In this document: in pieces, positions 24,916 through 34,338 of the stretch
Numbering within the stretch: the stretch's first letter is position 1
Layout of the letters: the number at the start of each line of letters is the position of its first letter
IMG/VR virus record: IMGVR_UViG_3300025133_009669
Coordinates: 23,462-87,461 of that record
From: a virus
Length of the DNA: 64,000 nt
Strand: one strand, 5' to 3'
Program-made: the position numbers and the translations under genes
The notes under the pieces: model-generated
Databases searched by the model: none
Seen by the model: only the letters and a program-made list of their open reading frames with translations
What the model was told of the DNA's origin: nothing

Positions 24916-27900
24916 ATGCCGTTAGTTTTGATCGAGTCCCCCAATAAAATTTCAAAGTTGAGGACAATTCTTGGGCCCAATTACACTGTGATGGCTTCTG
25001 TAGGCCATATCATGGATCTTTCGAAAAAGAACATGGGAGTTGACCTCGATACCTTTGAGGCGATTTACAAGGTAAATCTTGATAAGAAAGATATTGCAAA
25101 GAATATTAAGGCTGAAGCGAAAAAGCATGAGGTCATTTACATTGCTACTGACCCCGATAGAGAGGGTGAGGCTATTGCGTTTCACATAGCCTCCCTTCTG
25201 CCGAAAAGGGGCGTTAAGATTCATCGTGTTAGGTTCAACGCGATTACCAAAGAGGCCGTCAAAAAGGCCATGAAGAATCCTGAGAAGCTAGATCAGAACC
25301 TGTATGATGCTCAGCAAGCTAGACGAATCACGGACAGGCTGGTGGGCTTCAGGGTCAGCCCTGTCATGTGGAATAAGGGGTTGCGCGGAACGAGTGCCGG
25401 CAGAGTTCAGTCTGTTGCCTTAAAATTTGTTGCAGACAGGGAAAAGGAGATAAAGGCTTTCGTTCCAAAAGAATATTGGACAATAAACGCGGAAACTTCC
25501 TCAGGCTTTAGTGCAGATTTCTATGGAATAGATGGAAAGAACTTTGTTCCATCAAATAAGGTCGAGTCCGATGACGTTACAGATGAGATGAAGTCCAAGA
25601 AGACAGACCTTGTTGTAACAGAGTATGTCGCAAAGCAGAGAACCCGAAAGCCTTACCCCCCGTTCATAACATCTACTATGCAGCAGTCTGCAAGCAACAG
25701 CTTAGGCTGGGGGGCGAAGAAGACTATGAGCGTGGCTCAAAGCCTTTTTGGATACGGCCTGATTACTTACCATCGCTGCTTCCCTGGGCACGTCAGAATC
25801 TCAACCAGTGCCGGCATGGTTCCGATTAAAGATATAAAACTGGGAGAGATGGTCGACACGTTACGCGGGCCAAGGCCAGTAACGGATATTGTTAAAAATA
25901 AAAATAGAGAAATTTACTCGCTACAGACGAAGCATGGATATATGCTGGAGGGGAGTCACAACGAGCCGCTATTAGTAATGGGCGAAGACTTGTCAACATC
26001 GTGGGTAAAAATGGAAGACTTGAAGCCGGGAGATCACGTAGCTTTGGCTAAGAATTTCTCATGGAGTGACGAGCAGCTGTTTGATTATGAGTGCCCATTT
26101 GAACGAGAGAGGAGTCAGGTTAACACTCTTACTTGTGCTATCTGCGGCCGGGATGATCTAAAAAGCTTATCGCCACATTTAAAGCGTCATCATAAGCTAT
26201 CTGGCCCCGAATACTTGAAGCAATATGATAAAAAGCTTTTGGATGTAAGCCTAGTTAATAATTTTAAAATACCGAAAATTATGACAAATGAACTTGCCAG
26301 AGTTCTTGGGTATTTGTCATCAGAAGGTACATTTTCCAAGAATGGAAAAAATATTATTTTTTATAATTCCAATAAAAGCCTGCTTGATGACTTTGCAAAT
26401 TGCTTTAATAGTCTGTTTGGAACAAGTTATAAACCTTTTTATGCCTCAAATAAGTTCGAAGCTAATTCTCAAAGAATTTGGAACTTTTTAAACTGGCTGG
26501 GGCTGGAGCCAGTGGACGCAAAGAAGAAGCGTGTTCCCCAGATCATGAATACGGCTCCAAAGTCTTGTGCTATTCAGTTTTTGAAGAGCTATTGGGAGGG
26601 CGATGGCTCTTACGATAAGTTCATTACAGACTCACTTTTGATGGCTAGAGACTTAAAATTGTTACTTCTCAGAATTGGAATCCCAACCGGATTACATATT
26701 AGCTGTGACACAAACGGCTTTAGTGCTGGAAATCCGCAGTATTTGATTCAACTTACTGGATATGTTCGTCGTAACTTTTTTGCTCAAATTCAAATGCCAC
26801 ATTCGGAGGCGAAACGAGATCAGGCTGAGAAAATGCTGCTCGGGACTACGGATGGCAAATACGAATATCATTGGAGTGACAGGATTCCACATACGAAAGG
26901 ATTAATTGAGTCTATTTATAGTGAAAATTTTAAAAGCGGATGGAGTGGAAGCGATCTCGATAAATATAGGGTGAAAATAGGGATAGACTCCAGGTGGAAT
27001 AGAAAATATGGAAGCCTACACCGTAATCAAGTTAACGATTCAAGCTGGGGCTATATAAACTTCGGAAAGGAGAAAGAACATAACAAACCATCGGGGCTAA
27101 CTCCTATTCAGTTCATTAAACTTATAGACGAGAATCTCGGAGATGTAATCTCTAAAACATTAGAAGATGATATTATTTGGGACAAAATAACAAAAGTAAA
27201 AACCTCACATTACGAAGATACATGGGATCTGACGGTCGAAGGCCAACATCATTATGTGGCGGAAGGATTTTATGCACATAACACAGACAGCACGAGGAGT
27301 GATCCTCAGAAGATCACAGATCTGAGGGCCAAGATTACGAAAGATCATGGAAAGAAATATCTTTCGCCATCTGTTATTAAGTATGGGGCAAAATCTGGAG
27401 CACAAGACGCGCACGAAGCTATTCGACCTACTTATGACAAGGCTGTCTCGGCCCTCTCCACAGATGAGAAGAAACTGCTTAGGCTAATCGACAATAGATT
27501 TACTGCATCTCAAATGGCTAATGCAAAATTTGACCAAGTAGCTTTAAAGATGGAATTCAAAGGAAAGGGTCGAGCTTTTAACTTCAAGAAAAATGGTAGC
27601 GCGCTCAAGTTTGATGGATTTTTAAAAGTATATGGAGAGATCAAAGACGACGTAATTCTTCCATCTCTTGCGGTTGGAGACAAAGTGCCGTGGGATAAGG
27701 TTGTATCCGGCCAGCATTTTACCAAGCCGCCGCCGCGCTTTTCTGATGCATCTATCATCAAACTCCTAGAAAAGGAGGGAGTTGGAAGGCCTAGTACTTA
27801 CGCCTCTATTTTAGATACCATTCTTAATAGAAAATATGTCACGAGAAATAAGAAGGCCCTATGTGCAACAGAAACAGGAATCATGGTGTCAGATTATTTG

Positions 27901-28500
27901 ACGGCGAATTTCTCTAAAATAGTTGATGCTAAATTTACTTCAAAAATGGAATCAAATTTAGATACCATTGCAACAGGTGGGTTGTCGTATAAAGACTTGC
28001 TGAAAGACTTTAATGAGAAGTTAGATGAGCAATTAAAGACGGCAAATCAAGCTGGGCCTCCGAAGGCTTTCATTGTAGACGTGGGATGTCCAAAGTGTAA
28101 ATCAAAGATGACAAAGAAGATATCTAAGTCAGGACCTTTCCTTTCTTGTCTTACTTGGCCCAAGTGTGATGGAACTGCATCTATAGACGGAAAGCCTAAG
28201 GCTGTTGCCGTTGAGACAGGACATAAGTGTCCTGAGTGTTCAAATATCTTGGTTAAGAGAAAGAGCAAGGCAAAGGGGACGGAATTTTTAGGCTGCAAGA
28301 CCTTTCCCACATGTAGGTATGCTGCTTCTATCGATTCTGATGGAAATCCTGTAAAGAAGTCTGCAAAAGCTCCTCTCAAGAAGACTGGACAAAAGTGTCC
28401 TAAATGCAAACAGGGAGATGTAGTTGAGAGGAAGGGTAGGTACGGCCTCTTCGCCGGCTGCTCCAAATTTCCAAAATGCAAGCAAACTATGAAGATCTAG
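24916..28500 (+). CDS. topA: DNA topoisomerase I with an intein at the active site
   Basis: Type IA topoisomerase; about 692 residues after splicing. Toprim motifs IESPNKISKL and DPDREGEA are at the start. The active-site sequence GLITYHR-TDSTR, holding the catalytic Tyr, is cut between R and T by an intein (25777-27282). The C-terminus has three four-Cys zinc ribbons (CPKCKSKM, CPECSNIL and CPKCKQGD). Relaxes negative supercoils during phage replication and needs splicing to be active. Ribosome site AAGGAG. Confidence 0.95.
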   Translation: MPLVLIESPNKISKLRTILGPNYTVMASVGHIMDLSKKNMGVDLDTFEAIYKVNLDKKDIAKNIKAEAKKHEVIYIATDPDREGEAIAFHIASLLPKRGVKIHRVRFNAITKEAVKKAMKNPEKLDQNLYDAQQARRITDRLVGFRVSPVMWNKGLRGTSAGRVQSVALKFVADREKEIKAFVPKEYWTINAETSSGFSADFYGIDGKNFVPSNKVESDDVTDEMKSKKTDLVVTEYVAKQRTRKPYPPFITSTMQQSASNSLGWGAKKTMSVAQSLFGYGLITYHRCFPGHVRISTSAGMVPIKDIKLGEMVDTLRGPRPVTDIVKNKNREIYSLQTKHGYMLEGSHNEPLLVMGEDLSTSWVKMEDLKPGDHVALAKNFSWSDEQLFDYECPFERERSQVNTLTCAICGRDDLKSLSPHLKRHHKLSGPEYLKQYDKKLLDVSLVNNFKIPKIMTNELARVLGYLSSEGTFSKNGKNIIFYNSNKSLLDDFANCFNSLFGTSYKPFYASNKFEANSQRIWNFLNWLGLEPVDAKKKRVPQIMNTAPKSCAIQFLKSYWEGDGSYDKFITDSLLMARDLKLLLLRIGIPTGLHISCDTNGFSAGNPQYLIQLTGYVRRNFFAQIQMPHSEAKRDQAEKMLLGTTDGKYEYHWSDRIPHTKGLIESIYSENFKSGWSGSDLDKYRVKIGIDSRWNRKYGSLHRNQVNDSSWGYINFGKEKEHNKPSGLTPIQFIKLIDENLGDVISKTLEDDIIWDKITKVKTSHYEDTWDLTVEGQHHYVAEGFYAHNTDSTRSDPQKITDLRAKITKDHGKKYLSPSVIKYGAKSGAQDAHEAIRPTYDKAVSALSTDEKKLLRLIDNRFTASQMANAKFDQVALKMEFKGKGRAFNFKKNGSALKFDGFLKVYGEIKDDVILPSLAVGDKVPWDKVVSGQHFTKPPPRFSDASIIKLLEKEGVGRPSTYASILDTILNRKYVTRNKKALCATETGIMVSDYLTANFSKIVDAKFTSKMESNLDTIATGGLSYKDLLKDFNEKLDEQLKTANQAGPPKAFIVDVGCPKCKSKMTKKISKSGPFLSCLTWPKCDGTASIDGKPKAVAVETGHKCPECSNILVKRKSKAKGTEFLGCKTFPTCRYAASIDSDGNPVKKSAKAPLKKTGQKCPKCKQGDVVERKGRYGLFAGCSKFPKCKQTMKI
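25777..27282 (+). other. Intein in topoisomerase I (502 aa)
   Basis: Begins CFPGHVRISTSAGMVPI and ends GFYAHN before Thr +1. Block B-like region is LEGSHNEPLL. The endonuclease part has LAGLIDADG-like motifs (VLGYLSSEGT and YWEGDGSYD) and a C2H2-like zinc finger (CAICGRDDLKSLSPHLKRHH). Placed within six residues of the catalytic Tyr. Confidence 0.93.
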
Positions 28501-28506
28501 TAATAT

Positions 28507-28551
28507 TCGGGCTATATGGTGTGCAAGCATTCCATTGCACCATATAACCCG
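28507..28551 (+). promoter_or_regulatory. Long hairpin before the HNH-type gene
   Basis: Inverted repeat of CGGGCTATATGGTG and its near-complement around a short loop, ending just before the CGGAG ribosome site. It could hide or shape translation of the gene at 28560, or end topA transcription. No T-tract. Confidence 0.5.
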
Positions 28552-28559
28552 GAGATATT

Positions 28560-29351
28560 ATGACTAAAAAATGTAGCAAATGTAATATAGATAAGCCATT
28601 AACAGAGTTTTCTTTAAGAAAAGAAGTCGGAAAGAAGGGATCATATACAAGGCCTAGAGCTGATTGTAAAAAATGTGTGGCGAAGAGATCAAAAGAGTAT
28701 ATTAGGAAAAAGAAAGAAGCGATTATAGCGCGCGGCGGGCATGATTATAATATAATTTATCAAAATTATTTCAAATGCCCTAAGTGTAATTCAAATAAGT
28801 TGGGCAAGTTTTTTTATAAAACACAGGAGCATAAAACTGGGCTAAGCGTATATTGTAAGTCTTGTGATAAAAAATATGCTCAAGATAGAATGTTTGCAAG
28901 GAAGCACGAATACACAGAAGAGCAGTTGGCAATGATAATGAGAGAGTGCAAGATCTGCAAGAAGACTAGGCCGCTCGGAGAATACCATAGATCTCATAGT
29001 TCAAAATCAGGAAGACGGATCAATTGCAAATTTTGCATAAATAAAAAAAATCAGAAGAGGAGAAGTTCAAAAAAGGGCCGATTGGGCGTTTATAAAGAGG
29101 CGGCAAGAGGTAGGAAAATAGAGTGGAACCTTTCTGATGAAGAATTCTTTTCGTTTTGGCAGTCGGATTGCTCTTACTGCGGAGATAAGATAGCGACAAT
29201 AGGAGTTGATCGAGTTGATAACACAAAGGCATATTCTGTAGATAATGTACGCTCATGCTGTATTGTCTGTAACAGAATGAAAATGGCTATGGGCCTCGAT
29301 GAGTGGCTCTCTCATATGAGAAAAATAATTAAAAATTCGGATAAACAATAG
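28560..29351 (+). CDS. HNH-type endonuclease with Cys-pair repeats
   Basis: 263 residues. Three related zinc-binding modules (KKCSKCNIDKPLTEF...CKKC, FKCPKCNSNK...CKSC, ECKICKKTRPLGEY...CKFC) precede an HNH-like core, CSYCGDK, IGVDRVDNTKAYSVDNV, CCIVCNRMK. Such proteins are typical phage HNH enzymes, often mobile. Inserted between topA and the small-gene cluster. Confidence 0.78.
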   Translation: MTKKCSKCNIDKPLTEFSLRKEVGKKGSYTRPRADCKKCVAKRSKEYIRKKKEAIIARGGHDYNIIYQNYFKCPKCNSNKLGKFFYKTQEHKTGLSVYCKSCDKKYAQDRMFARKHEYTEEQLAMIMRECKICKKTRPLGEYHRSHSSKSGRRINCKFCINKKNQKRRSSKKGRLGVYKEAARGRKIEWNLSDEEFFSFWQSDCSYCGDKIATIGVDRVDNTKAYSVDNVRSCCIVCNRMKMAMGLDEWLSHMRKIIKNSDKQ

Positions 29352-29455
29352 GATAATCATGCTTAATAACGATGAGCCAAGTCTTTCCTCCCTGAATGAA
29401 GGCGGCTATTAAGTGCGGAGAATTAAAATATGCAAATGAATACTGAGGAGATAAG

Positions 29456-29533
29456 ATGACCTGGAATCATAGAGTAATTCGGCGCAAAGAGCAAGGGCTT
29501 GCTATTCAATTTAAGCTTAAAAATGAAAGCTAA
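29456..29533 (+). CDS. 25-residue ORF, possibly a truncated small phage protein
   Basis: Begins MTWNHRVIRR behind GAGGAG and stops after 25 codons. Small phage proteins with this type of start are usually longer, so this may be a truncated copy. Only the ribosome site and the start sequence support it. Confidence 0.4.
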   Translation: MTWNHRVIRRKEQGLAIQFKLKNES

Positions 29534-29558
29534 AGACAAGAAACACTAAGGAGCCAAT

Positions 29559-29894
29559 ATGTCAAAAGATAATAATGAAAATTCTACGCAGCAATCATGC
29601 CCTCCCGATCTCTTTAAAGAGCCTTTGCTTATAACGGAGAAGAAGCCTTTATCTACAGGTCTTGAGGACGCGCTGAGAGCAGTTAGGTCGGTCAGGCAGG
29701 GAAAGGCGATGGCCTCAAGACAGTGGTCCCTTCTGGTCTGGCTACTCTCTGATGACTCTAGAGAGATAAGCGATGATGCCTCTCCTTTATTGAGGCAGTT
29801 GGTCATAATGGCTAGATCTAAGAATTATCAGGAGATCACAGAGATGCTTATCTTTGCAAAAGAATCTGCGAGAAAGGAGCATAAGGAATCATAA
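29559..29894 (+). CDS. Hypothetical protein
   Basis: 111 residues, helical, unrecognised. Contains VRQGKAMASRQWSLLVW and ends with a Lys/Glu-rich helix. AAGGAG site; stop overlaps the next start (TAATG). First full gene of the accessory cluster. Confidence 0.65.
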   Translation: MSKDNNENSTQQSCPPDLFKEPLLITEKKPLSTGLEDALRAVRSVRQGKAMASRQWSLLVWLLSDDSREISDDASPLLRQLVIMARSKNYQEITEMLIFAKESARKEHKES

Positions 29895-30103
29895 TGCAGG
29901 ACGAGGGCGAGATAGTTTCAGAGAAGAAGAGCTGGTTTAATGCGGATACAGGCAGTCTAACTTTTATAGATTCGTGTCAGTCAGCTTACGATTTACCTCT
30001 TATATGGAAAGAGAACGTAATCTGCTATGTTGAGGATGAAGAAGTTATATATATTAGCGCCGGTCCAGCAGTTTGGAAGCGTGTAACAGAAACACCCTTT
30101 TAA
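29894..30103 (+). CDS. Small hypothetical protein
   Basis: 69 residues, acidic, with a strand-rich C-terminal half (NVICYVEDEEVIYISAG). Coupled to the gene before it. Unrecognised. Confidence 0.55.
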   Translation: MQDEGEIVSEKKSWFNADTGSLTFIDSCQSAYDLPLIWKENVICYVEDEEVIYISAGPAVWKRVTETPF

Positions 30104-30113
30104 AGGAGAATCA

Positions 30114-30533
30114 ATGAATAATTATAATCATGAGTGGTACGAGATGAGTAGTCATCCGGGATGGTTTGAGTGCGAATTTTGTCCGCTTCAAAAGCACGGA
30201 GAAGAAGTAAAGAAGGGAGAAGAAATAGTAGATTACTGTCCTTCGCGACTTCTTACTGCATTAAAATGTTCTGAGGAAAAATCTCGCATATTTGGACCAT
30301 TAAATAGCACTGCCGATGCCGCCAAGGCTTGGGAGAAGAAGATAAGAAGAGAGTTAGAAGAAGAAATTGGCATTTGGAAAGAAGCTGGTGAAGATTACCA
30401 GAATATGGCTCTTAAATGGCATAATGCTGTGACTCGTGCAGAAAGAGCCGAAGCCTTGAACGCTTCTCTGCAGCAAGAAATAGAGGCTAAGGTTCAGCAT
30501 GCCTACACAGCTATAAGGTCTGAGGAGAGCTAA
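30114..30533 (+). CDS. Hypothetical protein with N-terminal Cys/His residues and a coiled coil
   Basis: 139 residues, AAAGGAG site. The N-terminus (HPGWFECEFCPLQKHGEE...YCPSR) could bind zinc; the rest is a long charged helix likely to form a coiled coil. Function unknown. Confidence 0.6.
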   Translation: MNNYNHEWYEMSSHPGWFECEFCPLQKHGEEVKKGEEIVDYCPSRLLTALKCSEEKSRIFGPLNSTADAAKAWEKKIRRELEEEIGIWKEAGEDYQNMALKWHNAVTRAERAEALNASLQQEIEAKVQHAYTAIRSEES

Positions 30534-30542
30534 ATTTTTATT

Positions 30543-30941
30543 ATGCTAGAACTTACAGAAGAAGAAGTCTCTCTCTCAAAAAGGGCTTTGTCTTGCGCCA
30601 ATTGGCGTTGGAAAATAGGAATGAGAGGCGGAGTTCCTGGCGACTGGTACCGTGCGTGTGATCAATCAGAAAAGATATATTGGCATGGAGAGACCAATGG
30701 AGGATGGACCATTGAGGTTGGTAGTGATTGGATTCCAGACTTTAGGGATGCGGCAACGCTAGGCTGCCTATTGGAAATAGTTAGAGAAATTTCTGGAGAT
30801 CCGTGGCTTTATGTCTATGTTAGGTCTAGAGCAGATGGATCGGAGCACGAATGGACGGGCACCGTATGGGATGAGCGCTTTTCCGCCGATAGCGAAGAGG
30901 GCGTTCTTGTGAAAATGCTGGAGAGCTTAAATGAGTCGTAA
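30543..30941 (+). CDS. Hypothetical protein, paralogue of 31393-31743
   Basis: 132 residues. Shares a pattern with the protein at 31393: LSKRALSCANWRWKIGM at the start and DFRDAATLGCLLEIVR in the middle. This pattern is frequent in phage proteins of unknown function. Overlaps the next gene by 11 bases. Confidence 0.65.
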   Translation: MLELTEEEVSLSKRALSCANWRWKIGMRGGVPGDWYRACDQSEKIYWHGETNGGWTIEVGSDWIPDFRDAATLGCLLEIVREISGDPWLYVYVRSRADGSEHEWTGTVWDERFSADSEEGVLVKMLESLNES

Positions 30942-31389
30942 TCTATGTACATCATCTTGTGAAAGCTGTGGATATACTGTTCGATTGTCAGATATCCGAG
31001 GAAAGCCAATAGAGTTTCGGCAATATGGAAAGTATGCTCCGCAGCTTGGCTGCAGGTTTGATTGCCATTGCGGGGAAGTGTACTTCGCTATTTGGAGGGC
31101 CCAAGAACAATTTTGGGGCAGAAAGGCATTGTCTGACGGGTCTTGGAAGAAGCCAACTCTTGATATCAATGGATATGAATTTGACAATAATGAGCATGGA
31201 AAGTTTGCAATTGAGCATGCCAGTCATACGGAGGAGACAGGGGTTTTTACCATTGATCTTTCTCATTATGCAGCATACAATGATGAGAAGTGCGGCAATT
31301 CCTTCCTAGAAGAGCAGATTCTTAATGGAGAAAAGGATCCACGGCATTTGTGTGTAGATAACGCTCTTGATACACAGCTGGTGTGGTAG
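30931..31389 (+). CDS. Hypothetical protein with Cys-rich N-terminus
   Basis: 152 residues. Cysteines at CTSSCESCGY and CRFDCHCGE suggest a zinc ribbon. The rest is hydrophilic with no known domain. The start lies inside the end of the previous gene. Confidence 0.6.
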   Translation: MSRNLCTSSCESCGYTVRLSDIRGKPIEFRQYGKYAPQLGCRFDCHCGEVYFAIWRAQEQFWGRKALSDGSWKKPTLDINGYEFDNNEHGKFAIEHASHTEETGVFTIDLSHYAAYNDEKCGNSFLEEQILNGEKDPRHLCVDNALDTQLVW

Positions 31390-31392
31390 AAG

Positions 31393-31743
31393 GTGGCCAA
31401 CGAAGAGCTGTCAAAGCGTCTGCTTGCATGTTCACGATTTCAATGGATACCTGGAATGTTGGGACGAGATGGGCCCGTAACACAACGAATATTTGATTAT
31501 AAAATTCCTGATAAAGAAAGATGGCTGCCAGACTTAAACGATGCAGCTACGATCGGTTGTTTGATAGCCTTGGCCCGCATTATCTATAAGGATAATTCTC
31601 TTATAATTGCATCTATTGATTATGGGCCCGGAGGAATTATGTGGCAAGCAAGAAAGACTATTGGAGGGGTTTGGCTTAGTGAGCGTCATTATCCCTCAGA
31701 GGCAGAGGCTATAGTCGCAATTTTTGAAAATAAAATAAAATGA
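31393..31743 (+). CDS. Hypothetical protein, paralogue of 30543-30941
   Basis: 116 residues from a GTG start. LSKRLLACSRFQWIPGM and DLNDAATIGCLIALAR match the paralogue, including the spacing. The two copies flank a zinc-ribbon gene, so a local duplication is likely. Function unknown. Confidence 0.6.
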   Translation: MANEELSKRLLACSRFQWIPGMLGRDGPVTQRIFDYKIPDKERWLPDLNDAATIGCLIALARIIYKDNSLIIASIDYGPGGIMWQARKTIGGVWLSERHYPSEAEAIVAIFENKIK

Positions 31744-31750
31744 GGTTAAT

Positions 31751-32209
31751 ATGAAAAGAAACAAACCATTATCACCAACCATGAAGCGTAAATTTGAGCG
31801 ATCAGGATGTGTCTTCAAAGAGCATCCAGACGATGATGAGCATAGGCAAATCGGAGGAGGAAGCGGCCTCGGACTATGTGGATTCGGGCCGGATGGAGGC
31901 TTTATTGCTCCCGAAAGTGACGGCGATTATTTCAGGTGGCTAGCCAGATCTGGAATATATGCTCCCCTTAGGGCTGACTCTGCTCATAGCTCCGCATCAA
32001 TAGGCAAGATAGGAATAGGAGAATATGCTGGCAAATGGGCCGGATGGTCACATCGAGCAAGCTTAATGTTTGGAATAGGTGATCTTTTGTTTGAGGAGAA
32101 ATATGTTCTTACTGATGAAACTTTATTTCGAAATGCAGGAGAAGTTGTTATAAAAACGGAAGAGCAAGCAAGACAGGCTGCTTCTAATTTCTCAAAATAT
32201 GTCTCTTAG
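31751..32209 (+). CDS. Hypothetical protein
   Basis: 152 residues, Gly-rich centre (IGGGSGLGLCGFGPDGG), unrecognised, no signal or membrane helix. Good ribosome site (TGAGGT). Confidence 0.55.
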   Translation: MKRNKPLSPTMKRKFERSGCVFKEHPDDDEHRQIGGGSGLGLCGFGPDGGFIAPESDGDYFRWLARSGIYAPLRADSAHSSASIGKIGIGEYAGKWAGWSHRASLMFGIGDLLFEEKYVLTDETLFRNAGEVVIKTEEQARQAASNFSKYVS

Positions 32210-32219
32210 GAATGTCAAT

Positions 32220-32624
32220 ATGAAAAAGGAAACTTTGGAAGAATTTCGTCAGCGGTTACATAGCGGACATGTTAATACGGACTCTATAATTGAGTAGCTA
32301 TGGGAGGCTAACAACGTCATTAATACTCTTAGAGATGAGTCTGTTTTTCTAGAAAAACTAGCTGTGTTTGAGCACAAACAGTGGGCTCATTGGACTAAAT
32401 ATATGTTAAAAACACTAGACCCTCTCTTATCATATGGTCAAGGCGTTGTTCTTGAGGCAATAAAGCAAGGGCAGAAAGATGAGGACGCTATTTTTGCAAT
32501 AGATGCGGTAAGACGTTGGTGGAAGCAGATTGACACGCCTTATTTTAAGCTTTCTGAGAAAGAAAAAGAATCTGATAGAGAATGGGCTCGAAAAGTAATG
32601 AATATAGTTGTTCCAATAAATTAA
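32220..32624 (+). pseudogene. Small phage gene interrupted by an in-frame TAG
   Basis: From the ATG at 32220 the frame runs 25 codons to TAG at 32295-32297, then stays open and protein-like to 32624 (ESVFLEKLAVFEHKQWAHWT). The downstream part resembles a phage family marked by FEHKQWAHW. A GTG at 32364 could allow internal initiation. Either a nonsense mutation, a sequencing error, or readthrough (the stop is followed by CTA). Other genes here end in TAG, so general recoding is unlikely. Confidence 0.55.
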
Positions 32625-32633
32625 AAAAATTTT

Positions 32634-32972
32634 ATGAAAACATTAACAAAAGTACATGAGGAGCAGGCAGAAAAAGAGAGAATTAACCTCGAAGACAGAA
32701 TGATTGCAAGAAAAAGGCTTTTAGAAAGCTCTGCCTCTATACTTCCACTTGAAGGTAGAGTCTCGAATAGACTTATTTATAGAGAACTTTTAAAGAAAAA
32801 AATCCATGTTTCTTCTCGTAACATTATGTCCAATGTTGCTTGTGATAATTGCAAAACAGAACTAGTCTTCAAAAGCCCTGATTCTATCGTTATGAGCTAT
32901 CCTCCGCGACGATGTGTTGTATGCGTTGGTTGCGGATTTAGCGGCCATCTGAGGTTGAACGCAAATGTTTAA
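32634..32972 (+). CDS. Hypothetical protein with a C-terminal zinc ribbon
   Basis: 112 residues. The N-terminal half is a charged helix; the C-terminal half has CDNCKTELVF and CVVCVGCGFSG, a four-Cys zinc site. Stop overlaps the next start. Function unknown. Confidence 0.6.
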   Translation: MKTLTKVHEEQAEKERINLEDRMIARKRLLESSASILPLEGRVSNRLIYRELLKKKIHVSSRNIMSNVACDNCKTELVFKSPDSIVMSYPPRRCVVCVGCGFSGHLRLNANV

Positions 32973-33444
32973 CAAAATAGAGATGTGGAGAGATGAGGAC
33001 GAAACTGGAGTCTCTGGAATCGGAAAGGTTGCAGAAGGCGTAAGGTTTAGCGATGGGAAGATCGCATTAAGATGGCTAACTAGCACTAGCTCTACTTGCC
33101 TTTATGACTCTTATGGTGATGTTCTGGCAATTCATGGTCACGGAGGGAAAACAAGGTTCATAATATGCGGAACTCCGTGGAAACGCGGAAAGGAAGATGC
33201 GATACAAGATGCTGCAGAGAACGCTCCCTTCAACTGCATTAGGGGAGGTCGAAAGGCTCCGCCCCCTATTAAAAGAGTAGAGTGGACTCTTCCAGCGTGG
33301 ATAACAAAGGATGAAGAAGAAGCCTATCTCGCAGGCTATGAGGCCGGCTGCATAAGCCTTTACGGAGAAGAATGGGAGACTTGTTCGTGGGAATGGCACA
33401 GCACAGTTTCAATAGGAGGTATAACGAATGTCGGACAGAAATGA
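32965..33444 (+). CDS. Hypothetical protein
   Basis: 159 residues, Trp- and Gly-rich, unrecognised. Overlaps both neighbours, which supports that it is translated. Confidence 0.55.
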   Translation: MFNKIEMWRDEDETGVSGIGKVAEGVRFSDGKIALRWLTSTSSTCLYDSYGDVLAIHGHGGKTRFIICGTPWKRGKEDAIQDAAENAPFNCIRGGRKAPPPIKRVEWTLPAWITKDEEEAYLAGYEAGCISLYGEEWETCSWEWHSTVSIGGITNVGQK

Positions 33445-33802
33445 CGTAGTGGCTTTGTCTGGAACGATAATTAGCCTTAGAGATTCGCTACGCAAACTAG
33501 ACGCACATTTGCGCAAAGTTTACATGCTTGGAGCAGAAGGTTTGGATAAAAATCTGTTGGCCAAAGATCTAGTGAAGGCAGACGGCCTACTTTTGGGGAC
33601 AGAGACTTCTCTGGAAGGTCACTTAAAAAAAGTAAGAGCTGTTGAGCTAAGAAAGCAGGCCAAAAGCTTTTATGCTGAAGAAAAGTTTTTGATTGACAAA
33701 GGATGCTGTGCCGACCTTGAGTATTGCGATATTGCATCAACATGGTTTACGGCAGCTACAGCATTAGAGGTCGAAGCCGATAGACTAGAGGGTAATAAAT
33801 GA
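33428..33802 (+). CDS. Hypothetical helical protein
   Basis: 124 residues, mostly amphipathic helix with a possible four-helix layout, one Cys pair (GCCADLEYC). Overlaps the gene before and the gene after (ATGA). Unrecognised. Confidence 0.55.
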   Translation: MSDRNDVVALSGTIISLRDSLRKLDAHLRKVYMLGAEGLDKNLLAKDLVKADGLLLGTETSLEGHLKKVRAVELRKQAKSFYAEEKFLIDKGCCADLEYCDIASTWFTAATALEVEADRLEGNK

Positions 33803-34338
33803 ACAAGGAAATTACAAAGTTAATATTAAAACTAAGAAAGGCTGTAGAAGGAGAAGTCTCTGGCCAGCATCCAATGCTAAATCGTGTGGCTTGGAATAAA
33901 GTCGAAGACTCTTTTTCGGCTATGTTTTCTCAGAATCAGCAAAAATATGGAAGAGATCCTCGCTTAGATCCTATAGGGGCGAAAGTTAGGAAGACTTTGA
34001 ACGATCGTAATGAGAAAGAGATTATTCTTAACGCTCAGCGTTCCGAAATAGAAGATGCTCATTTAGCTCTTGATGCAGAAGGAGTTCCTCGCAAGCATCA
34101 AGATGACGAGGGAACTCCAATGGGATTCTCTCTTAAGCAGCGGATCAATCTTCTTCTGGATAGAAAAAGAGAGGAGCATGGGGACAACCTTAAGGAGTAA
34201 ACGGCAAGAGCCTGTGCAGAAGCGCTGAAAGAAATTGCCTCTAGATTCAAGACAGATCACTACCTATGGCCATCAGCGGAAGTAGCTGATTGGATATATA
34301 AGAAGTCTGAATTCCTCATAAAAAAGGAAGAGAGATGA
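33799..34338 (+). pseudogene. Helical phage gene interrupted by an in-frame TAA
   Basis: The first 133 codons end at TAA (34198-34200). The same frame then stays open for 45 codons that look coding (TARACAEALKEIASRF, YLWPSAEVADWIYKKS) and ends at a TGA that overlaps the next gene's ATG (34335), exactly as coupled genes do here. There is no start codon for the distal part. So the original gene probably ran to 34338 and is now broken, unless the stop is read through or is an error. Confidence 0.6.
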
